From: Vitis vinifera
Lineage: Eukaryota; Streptophyta; Magnoliopsida; Vitales; Vitaceae
Assembly: GCF_030704535.1 (NCBI RefSeq)
Contig: NC_081822.1
Span: 1,126,001-1,190,000 of the forward strand
Direction: 5' to 3'
Length of the DNA stretch: 64,000 nucleotides
A program made the position numbers and the translations under genes. Shown here piece after piece: positions 56,801 to 64,000 of the stretch. Position 1 is the stretch's first letter; every line of letters starts with the position of its first letter. The notes beneath the pieces were generated by a model. It was not told the DNA's origin and did no database searches. It saw nothing but the letters and a program-made list of their open reading frames with translations.

Positions 56801-59800
56801 GAAGAGGCCCTATTAGGAGCCCCTAAAGGTAGGCCCAAGTACTGGGATGGCAAAGATCCCACACGACACCCTACCTCCGCTGCCAGCTCCTCAATATCAT
56901 CCACCTCACCCACCGGGATGATTTCACTTTTGCTCAAATTTATCTTTAACCCCGAAGCAGCTTCAAACCAGAAGAGAACCCAACTTAAGTGACTCAGGTG
57001 CTCTTTGTTGGCCTCACAGAAAATAATTGTATCATCAGCAAAAAATAAATGAGAAATGTTCAAAGCACTCTCTCCGCCTTCCCGAATGCTACACCCTGAT
57101 AGGAAACCCCCTTCCACAGCTCTCCTCAGAAGGATACCCAACACTTCCATGCCCATGACGAAGAGGTAAGGAGATAGAGGATCTCCTTGGCGGAGCCCCT
57201 TAGTACTCGGAAAGAAACCAGCAGGAACCCCATTCACTAAGACAGAGAATCTTGCTGTAGATATACAACTCCACATCCAACCCAACCATTTTTGCCCAAA
57301 GCCCATTTTTTGAAGAACTTTCATTAAGAACTGCCAATTCAAGCTGTCATAGGCTTTCTCAATGTCCAATTTGCAAATGACCCCCTTCTCTTTTCTTTTT
57401 TGCCACGAGTCTATCACCTCATTTGCAATTAGGGAGGCATCAAGAATCTGTCTACCCATCACAAAGGCATTTTGAGCAGGGGAGACCAATTTCCCAATCA
57501 CTTTTTTCAGCCTATTAGCCAGTACTTTAGCCAACAATTTATACAACCCCCCCAAGAGACTAATAGGTCTAAAATCCCCAATATTTTCAGCCCCACCTTT
57601 CTTAGGAATCAGGACCAAGAATGTATTATTTAGGCTCTTGAGAAACGTTTTCTGCTCATGGAACTCCTTGAACATTGCCAAGATCTCCTCTTTAACAAAA
57701 CCCCAACAACTTTGCCAAAAAGCTACTGTAAAGCCATCCGGCCCCGGGGCTTTATCCCCATTCATCTCCAACAATGCTGAATGAACCTCCTCCTCAGAAA
57801 AAGGGGATTCCAAATTTTCTGCATCTTGTTGACTGATCTGGTCTAAGCACAGCCTCCCAATATCAGCCTGCCACCCCGCTTCTTTTGAAAGCAGCTTCTG
57901 ATATGCATTTGCCACTCCATCCCTCACTTCCTGCTCCTCCGTAAGGCTCACCCCATCAATTTTAATTCTGTCCAGATAATTATTCCTACGATTTGCATTT
58001 GCTATACGGTGAAAATAACCCGTATTTCTGTCCCCTTCCCTTAGCCAGATCTCCCGTGATAATTGTCTCCAATGTGTTTCCTCCAAAAGCATCCATTTTT
58101 GATAATTTACCTTAGCTTCATTTTTTAATTCTGTTTCCTCCATTGACAGAATTCTTTCACTTTCTACACGGTCCCAAAATTCCACTTGTTGCAGGGCTGC
58201 CGCTTTATTACATCCCAGATTCCCGAACACCTCCTTGTTCCAAATTTTTAATTTCTGTTTAATTTCCTTCAACTTAGTAGCCAATCTGTAACTAGCACTG
58301 CCTCTCACCTCAATCTCCCACCACCATCTTCGAATCATATCTTGGAATCCCTCCACCTTAAGCCACATATTCTCAAATCTAAAGGGAGAGGGGCCTCCTC
58401 TCAGACCTCCTCCCTCTAGTGAGACCGGGAAGTGATCAGATAAAGGCCGAGGCAGTCTACTCTGTAAAACGCTACTAAACTGATCCAGCCAGCTGGTATT
58501 CACCAAAAACCTATCCAATCTAGCCCAAGACTGATTGTTAGGTCCCCCACTCCAAGTAAACACTCCCCCTTGCATAGGAATATCCCTCAGCCCTAATTCA
58601 TCAGCAACCTGGGCAAATCTCCTCATAGCTGAAGATATTCTCCCCTGTCTATTCCTTTCCCTTTGGAACAAGGTGATGTTAAAGTCACCTCCTACACACC
58701 ACGGGTCTTCCCAGAGGCCTCTGATCGCCCCAATTTCTTCCCACAGCCACTCCCTTTCCTCTTTAGTGAAAGGTCCATAAACTCCCGTGAACACCCAAAC
58801 CATCCCATTATCCACATTTTTGAATCTGCAGGATAAAGAGAATTGGCCCTCCTCCCTTGAAAGCTAAGAAGGATCTTATTGGAGGAAAAGACGAGTAGAA
58901 GAACAACACAATGCAGAATAAATTAGTTCTTTTCAATGCACAGTATTAAACAACAAGAGAGGAAGACGGAGTGCAGAAATGCAGTTTATCATCTTTTTTA
59001 TATTCCCATATACAAATTAATAGTTTCAGATTATATGAAATATATTTGTATGAGAGAATAGGACAACTTCATGCAGAGCATATTTAAGTTCAAAGTAGTT
59101 TTAAGGGATAATTAGAGAAAACCATTTTAGAACGGATCCTCTTCCATCATAATGCTCTCCCCACTTCTCCCACCACGATTGTTCATTCAGTCTACCGTAC
59201 TTATGTGCTCCTTTCTCAGTTGAGCCTTTAGCATCGTATTTCTCCCACCTAAATAAAACAAATAAAGGCATATATTATCAGATACAAACTCAATAGGTTT
59301 CTGTTGCTTAAGTGTATAATAATGCAAATAATAATAAAACTATGGGACAGTGAATGATTTCCTTACCACTTCTCATACCACCCAGCATTCTCGGTGCCTG
59401 ATTTTGCTTGTTTCTGTGCACTCCTCTCTATCCTAGCTAGATTACTACAAATTTAAAATTTGGTAATTATGGTATCCACAATTACTACAAATTGTCACCA
59501 TGCTAAACTAGAAAACTTTAATTTGTGCATACAGTGGTGTTTGCAAAAATCAGAAGTTATCTTTAAGTGCAGTAGACAATAATAAAGACAAGACCTCCAT
59601 TCATCTTGATGAAGAACTTCTTGCCATGTTTCCCACCATGAATCCCCTTCAGCATTCCTTCCAGATTTCTCCACACCTATGAAATATCAACCCTAATAAA
59701 AATGAGCACTTAAATAAAGTTCCATAATGCTCTACTATTCACAGTGGGAATATATATGAGCATATTTGACTTGTAGTTATATTTACGAAAATGTCATCTT

Positions 59801-62800
59801 TTGATTGTTAATGTGAATATGCACAAGACATCTATCCAAGGGGGGAAAAAAAGAGGAAGTGTAGGTATGCCAAAAATCGCTCCCTGCTATGTTTAAGATG
59901 TTTGGAAGAATGTACTCAATCACCAACAAGGATTTCAAGATAACAGGATATTGAATGGGTTGGTCATTTGCATGGCAGTCCCCTACAGCTTACTAGAACA
60001 GTAGATCTACCTTGAGAGAAAGATATCAAGCAAAAAGAAAGTAATTACTCCAATGAAGTTAAAATCAGTGAAATAGGAATCCATACAAAGTAAAGTCTAT
60101 TTATGTGATTTTCAGCATTTCTGGTAAAATAACAAGGAAAGCAATATACCTAGTTCTTTGTATCCCGTCCAGTCACTTTTCTCCCACCACTGTAAAGGAG
60201 ATCAATAAATCCAATTAATGCATCCACCTGGGATGATACTTAATGGGTTATAAAAACAATGTTTAAGTACCAGAACTGCTAAAATATCATGACAGTTTAC
60301 TAGAAATATTTATATGTCATCCTAAACAGTGAGGATTGCATTGCCTTTTTCATTGCTTGGTAGCTTTCAAACTTGACCCTCACACTTCTCTTTTGGCTTT
60401 TGCACCCAGGCTTCAAAATATACCAAATAGACACTAAGAAGTGCATGCATTGATCAATGAAATAATCAGTATTGAGGATTCATGCATGGGGGTCCAACCT
60501 GCTAGAATACTCGGGCACATTTTAACCAACTGGTGGAACCATCACTATAAACAGATAATTCAACAAATTTTAAGTTATATTTTGAAGATTTATACTATCT
60601 ACTATATCGAAGAAATAAATAGGTTCTTGAGCTAAGAATGCGAGTCTAACAAAATTCTTTCAAAAATGCTAAAACAATCAAACATGCTAGTACCTACTAG
60701 CAGACACTAATTATTCTTGTTAGTAAGGTTTTAAGTGTCCCTCAGCAACAGTATTCATACATTTCTAACATATGCATTAGAGAGGCTATGGTACCCCAAA
60801 GTTGTGATAACGCTTGGTTGACCAACAACGATGATTTGCGACCTGGGATAACTCAAAGCTTTAGCTTCATATCTGTCAAACAAACTAAGGTTATGTAGGA
60901 TATGCATTATCCAATGAAACATTAAAAATTTAGAGAACCATAGTAAGGCATTTAGGTCAAACTAAAATATGTTGAAGTTGAAGGAAAATGCATATGAGAA
61001 TGCCCTGAACTTGATTGCTATTTATATTTGTAACTATGTATGTTTTATGGATGTAGTTTTGTAGATTTGTAACTATGCATGTTTTATGGATGTAGTTTTG
61101 TAGATTTGTAACTATGTATGTTTTATGGATGTAATTTTGTAGAAGTTTGACTATTATTTCACTTCCTCTTTCTTAATGTTATACATGTTGAATCTAGGGG
61201 GTGAGCACATAAGTATTTTAGAAGGTAGATATTAGAATCTAGGATTCCTAAGGTGTTAAGACTTCAGACACTTTCTCTATGTTTGAACATATATTAGTTA
61301 GTTGAAATCTGAAAAATGGATGGTTAATATTTTTTTTGGAAGCAATCAAATAATTAAAAGTGAATTGGAAATACAAGGTTGAGCTAGTCTTCAAGTTAAT
61401 AGCCACTAGAAGAGTACATATATAACAGAAAAAACAGCAAGAACCAAAGACCATTAAAACATAACATCTAAGTCTAAAAGTAGTACATCTCTGGGAGGCA
61501 TGAAATCCCCAGCAAATGCCACAATTGTTGAGACACCTTACTTGCCCTAACTATTCAGCTACTTGGTTGGCTGATCTAGGAATCCAACCAAAAATGCAAC
61601 CCAATCCCTTGCAATTTGGGTAACTAACTATCCCATTTCTAAGAAGCTCCCTTCAGACACCCAAGAAAGAATAATGTCAAGTCATGAAATTCTTAAATCT
61701 CAATGGCTTGGCCCCTTCCAGCTTTCATGGTTAAGATCTCAACAAAAAGCAACACTGGTCCCTATCTGTCCTGGATTTCCCAATGGAGAACCATCGTAAC
61801 TAAACTTAAGACAACCAAAAAGAAGACATTTCCGGTCTGTGCAAAACTCCATCCCTCCTCCTATTCTAATCCAACATAATCACATCAACAAGAGCATCTA
61901 GATTTTCTTTAGAAACTAATGGCCTAAAAGAGGTGAGGTCCTAGATTCTTATCGTAAAAAATCAAGACATTCTTTTTCAACAAAATACTCAGAGGACCAT
62001 CAACCGATGGAATTCACCAAGGCCCCTAAAAGCAAAAAAATAAGTCATCCAGGTCTGCAGATTTTTCTCATTTAAATGTTAGCCTCTTTGATTTCCTCCT
62101 CCAAAAATGTAGGTTCCAACCACCTAACACTAACATTGGAGATGGGAGACCAGTCCAGACCCTGAAGTTCCCAATGGCAGCTAACAGAGGCAACTAAAAG
62201 ACGTCAAAATGTCCTCAGAAATACGATCCTAGTTTATAAATGCTGTTCTATCTCTTCTTGAGTTAATTTTTTTCATCTTTTTCTTCATCCTACCTTTTGC
62301 AACCAACATAAAAGCTTGGAGTTGCAATGCCCACCCTTCACCCACTTCACTCCTGATTTTTGCCTACAATAAACTTCCTACCTCAGAATGTATTTCCTGT
62401 AACTCCACTTCTCTGGAAACTTTAGGGGCTCTGCTTCATGCAGAGGAGGACCTAATCTTTCAAGGGGACCAAAAATCCCAATATCCATAAGAATGGAACT
62501 TCTCTCCCATAAATCCCTCATTTCCTCCAAACTTTAACTTAGTTTTGATAGGCCAGAATTTTGATATAAATAATATTTTTTTTATTAAACAAGTGGAATG
62601 TTAATATTAACTAATAAAAAACTTATTTTCCAACTAGAAATCCCTCTTAGAAACTCAAACAACTCTATACACATGTAGCTTGAAAATCCAAGGTGATCTA
62701 TGTGATTATTCTGTAAAAGGGCATACTAGTTTACTTTGTGAATCCACAAACATTCTACTGGTTGGTCTTGGAGATTTTTAGTGATAAATTTAAGCGGAAC

Positions 62801-63397
62801 TTCTGAATAAATATAAAGCACATTGTCATCAATGTGGTAATAATGTCAAGGGAGTAATTAAACTAATGGGGTACCATTCTCCATCACAAGGATTAATTTA
62901 CAGAGAGTTGCTTTCAATTTGCTTCAGTCCCAGATCAACAATACTCAATACATTCAAAATATTGTATGATAAAATGATTATATACCATTTCTTTCCATTC
63001 CGAGGAACCATCATGGCTTTGACCACCCATCCTTGTCCATCTACATCTGTATCCATTTTCACCAAGGTCTTCCCCACTCTCTCGATACCAAGCACTGCCA
63101 TCTTCATTAGTGCCAGACTCATTGATATTTTCACTTAATAAGTTGATGCCCCAATCCTTTTCATTTGCAATACCAGTGTCTGAGGTGAAGGAACCAGTAA
63201 ACAAAAGATGTGTTATTAGGCACAACATTTAGATGACAACATAGGCCATAAATCAGAAGCTACAACGCATTCAGAAACTAAAATGGCAAGGTCACTATAG
63301 ATCACCTCTTTTTGGTGGAGTATCACGGGACTGTGGACCAGAATGTCTTGGAGTGCAGCGGGGATAGAACTTTTCTTGTTTGGAAACAAAATGAGAC
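53805..63397 (-). CDS. ESV1: ESV1/LESV-type starch-granule tryptophan-rich protein, 5' end missing
   Basis: Ten minus-strand exons are visible: 63306-63397, 62986-63179, 60150-60189, 59595-59676, 59367-59444, 59123-59248, 55131-55252, 54566-54605, 54331-54405 and 53805-53970. All are GT-AG and in frame (338 aa), stop TGA at 53805-53807. Upstream exon(s) with the start and transit peptide lie beyond 63398, probably outside the window. The core is a run of Trp/acidic units: MWWEKSDWTGYKE, DSWWETWQEVLHQ, GWYEKWWEKYDAKG, QSWWEKWGEHYDGRG, KWGDKWEEKFFAG, RWSRTWGEEHFGNG, then STTGESWDIVVDEETYYE. The C-terminus is Pro-rich (ERPPGVYPNLDFGTSPPPPD). Early Starvation 1 and its paralogue LESV are plastid proteins that bind starch polymers through such domains and control granule turnover and glucan organisation. 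The Pro-rich end favours ESV1 over LESV, from memory of the family. Older annotation pipelines often label this family an inactive purple acid phosphatase-like protein; nothing here supports phosphatase activity. Confidence 0.85.
54040..54235. repeat. Small MITE-like inverted repeat in the last ESV1 intron
   Basis: The left end reads gactagtttggcaacatttt and the reverse complement of the right end reads gacttgtttggaaactgttt. The interior is A+T-rich and contains no frame. The GTTTGG core recalls the repeats in the SBE1 introns, but interior identity is low. Ends are approximate. Confidence 0.45.
55310..58866 (-). mobile_element. L1-type LINE, 5'-truncated, in an ESV1 intron
   Basis: On the minus strand the element ends with gatttacgtatcaaaaaaaa and an A/G-rich tail (plus-strand T-run at 55313-55341). 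Its 5' end lies near 58866, where the coding frame starts in the middle of the endonuclease domain, so it is truncated. It occupies most of the 3.9-kb intron between the exons at 55131-55252 and 59123-59248. No clear target duplication was found, so the 5' border is approximate. The direction is the same as the host gene. Confidence 0.88.
55465..58815 (-). CDS. LINE ORF2 protein: endonuclease part, reverse transcriptase, zinc-binding domain
   Basis: An uninterrupted 1116-aa frame, open a little further upstream (to about 58860). The first 150 residues are the C-terminal half of an EEP/AP-endonuclease domain (GGDFNITLFQRERNRQG; LDRFLVNTSWL; SDHFPVSLEG). Reverse transcriptase follows: NGDKAPGPDGFTVAFWQ, DFRPISLLGGLYKLLAKVLA, KLDIEKAYDSLNW, LRQGDPLSPYLFVMGME and the catalytic SHLFFADDTIIF. 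The end is a zf-RVT domain (VPTKVAFFAWEASWEKVLTL; CCFLCGCAEESVNHILIHC) and FWTVWKERNRLAF. The intact frame suggests recent insertion, but without the endonuclease start and the 5' promoter it should not be autonomous. Confidence 0.92.
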   Translation of the reverse strand: MDNGMVWVFTGVYGPFTKEEREWLWEEIGAIRGLWEDPWCVGGDFNITLFQRERNRQGRISSAMRRFAQVADELGLRDIPMQGGVFTWSGGPNNQSWARLDRFLVNTSWLDQFSSVLQSRLPRPLSDHFPVSLEGGGLRGGPSPFRFENMWLKVEGFQDMIRRWWWEIEVRGSASYRLATKLKEIKQKLKIWNKEVFGNLGCNKAAALQQVEFWDRVESERILSMEETELKNEAKVNYQKWMLLEETHWRQLSREIWLREGDRNTGYFHRIANANRRNNYLDRIKIDGVSLTEEQEVRDGVANAYQKLLSKEAGWQADIGRLCLDQISQQDAENLESPFSEEEVHSALLEMNGDKAPGPDGFTVAFWQSCWGFVKEEILAMFKEFHEQKTFLKSLNNTFLVLIPKKGGAENIGDFRPISLLGGLYKLLAKVLANRLKKVIGKLVSPAQNAFVMGRQILDASLIANEVIDSWQKRKEKGVICKLDIEKAYDSLNWQFLMKVLQKMGFGQKWLGWMWSCISTARFSVLVNGVPAGFFPSTKGLRQGDPLSPYLFVMGMEVLGILLRRAVEGGFLSGCSIREGGESALNISHLFFADDTIIFCEANKEHLSHLSWVLFWFEAASGLKINLSKSEIIPVGEVDDIEELAAEVGCRVGSLPSQYLGLPLGAPNRASSMWDGVEERVRRRLALWKRQYISKGGRITLIKSTMASIPIYQMSLFRMPNIVVRRLEKLQRDFLWGGGNMERKAHLVKWEIVCGDKGRGGLGLRRLGLMNKALLGKWIWRYACERENLWKQVIWAKYGQEEYGWRSKKPNGAFGVGVWKEIMKENEWCWDSLELRVGKGNKIRFWTDVWCAGTALSQSFPHLFALAVDRNATVEEMWDQNSDQGGWNLRFLRNFNDWEVGMVGDLLLKLRGLRPALEEDSISWKGGKSGRYKVKMAYSGLVNPSDIVFPEKSIWVNSVPTKVAFFAWEASWEKVLTLDRLQRRGWHLPNCCFLCGCAEESVNHILIHCTVVRALWELVLGLVGVKWVFPETVKEVLLSWRGSFVGKKRKKIWKSIPLCIFWTVWKERNRLAFKGGELHIQKLKNFFVCNLWGWSRLDIGEDSISLLGFLEWLAST
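61027..61143. repeat. Three-copy tandem repeat, 39-bp unit
   Basis: The unit begins tttgtaactatgtatgtttt and ends gtagttttgtaga. It occurs three times without gaps (61027-61065, 61066-61104, 61105-61143) with one or two substitutions. It lies in the 2.8-kb ESV1 intron. Confidence 0.92.
61480..62540 (-). mobile_element. Degraded non-LTR retroelement with RNase H-like remnant
   Basis: The minus-strand translation shows LKFSYDGSPLGNPGQIG (about 61760-61815), which resembles the FDGxxxGNPG start of the RNase H domain found at the C-terminus of some plant LINEs. Further along, GCIFGWIPRSANQVAE and LNNCGICWGFHA (about 61500-61620) resemble the end of the same domain. Frames are broken by stops, and no target duplication is visible. 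The stretch up to 62540 has similar coding-like composition but no clear motif. Borders are approximate. Confidence 0.5.
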
Positions 63398-64000
63398 CTG
63401 TTGGAATCAAAAGGCAAAGGAGCATTACAAACCAAAGAACAGCTTCTGTATCATTAGGAAGTAGCTTAGCTTACCATAATGATCTTATTATCTGCAACTT
63501 CTAGGAATAAAATTATTCATCAAGTCTACCGTTGGTTTGCCGAATGACTTTTTCAATACTGCCCATTAACTTTTAGAGTGACACTCATACTAGCGTTTAT
63601 GTTTTATCCCCAGACCTAGTTGTTGATGATATCAATTGCAAATGATAATCTGTTTACTATATCAATTACCACTGTGGATCAAACTGCAGAAAAACTACAT
63701 CCAGATCCAGTGGTTCAATGCAACTTATATGTTCATCACATTTTGAGCTAAGTTTGCTACCTTCACTATGTTCATGTATTTTGATATCATGCCATATTCA
63801 TGGTTCTACTTGACCAGGCATCATTGGGGCCAGAAATATTGCATTCATCTGTTTATCTTTCATATAGTTCTGAAATGAAAAATCAACCATATATCTGTTC
63901 ATCTTTTTTGGCGTTTCATATAGCACTGAACTAGCTTGAAAGTTCAGAACAGTCTCGCTTGAGTGCTTAAGTAGTCCAAGCAGACGTACATAAGTAATAC
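63398..64000. other. Intron or 5' region of the ESV1-type gene
   Basis: The minus-strand acceptor AG at 63398-63399 marks this as intron upstream of the first visible exon. No upstream coding exon with a suitable phase (two bases left over before G|TCT) is recognised before the window ends. Confidence 0.5.

Noticed and set aside
55931-56992. Plus-strand open frames of 78-129 codons
   Set aside because: They are antisense to the LINE ORF and have no independent support.
61027-61143. CRISPR-like repeat array
   Set aside because: The units are directly tandem with no spacers, in a plant intron; it is a minisatellite.

Overview
This 64 kb window is plant nuclear DNA. The evidence is spliced genes with GT-AG introns, an AT-rich intergenic background, plant-only gene families (starch branching enzyme, a starch-granule tryptophan-rich protein, a multi-exon PPR protein, a DUF760 protein, a plant O-fucosyltransferase-like protein), tRNA-derived SINEs, L1-type LINEs, a Ty3/gypsy element and several MITEs. 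Large, transposon-filled introns in otherwise intact genes fit a woody eudicot such as grapevine; the species is an inference and cannot be proved from the window alone.

Layout, left to right: (1) 1-1241 AT-rich intergenic DNA starting in a MITE-like end. (2) 1499-2211 (+) a two-exon gene for a small basic protein, with two or three MSA (mitosis-specific activator) type motifs upstream. (3) 4174-7630 (-) an eight-exon dolichol-phosphate mannosyltransferase gene (243 aa). (4) 7800-10330 AT-rich spacer with a 632-bp long-TIR MITE. (5) 10333-18817 (-) a 14-exon starch branching enzyme gene, class I type (840 aa), carrying a SINE and two related MITEs in its introns. (6) 20265-37656 (+) a 14-exon PPR gene (830 aa) with a mitochondrial-type N-terminus. 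Its introns hold two SINEs, a 5'-truncated LINE and a complete but mutated 5.1-kb gypsy/chromovirus-like element. (7) 38420-42256 (-) a seven-exon DUF760 gene (333 aa) with a plastid-type N-terminus. (8) 42.3-45.3 kb AT-rich spacer. (9) 45348-52241 (+) a ten-exon O-fucosyltransferase-like gene (573 aa). (10) 53805 to beyond the right edge (-) the last ten exons (338 aa) of an ESV1/LESV-type starch-granule protein, with a LINE whose 1116-aa ORF is uninterrupted in one intron.

I rebuilt the exon chains by hand. All six complete genes close in frame with GT-AG borders. The ESV1 chain is also in frame throughout but lacks its 5' end.

Functional links: two starch genes (branching enzyme and ESV1-like) lie about 35 kb apart. 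DPMS1 (ER dolichol-P-mannose donor) and the O-fucosyltransferase-like gene (secretory pathway) both concern glycosylation, but nothing here suggests an operon-like or co-regulated cluster; these are ordinary separate plant genes. The strongest unusual signals are the transposon biology: eight of nine intronic retroelement insertions lie in the sense direction of the host gene, SINEs and LINEs share a similar 3' tail, and the gypsy element has readable lesions including a 14-bp tandem duplication at the gag/protease border and a changed residue in the reverse transcriptase active site. I found no prokaryotic system, CRISPR array or new defence-like locus.
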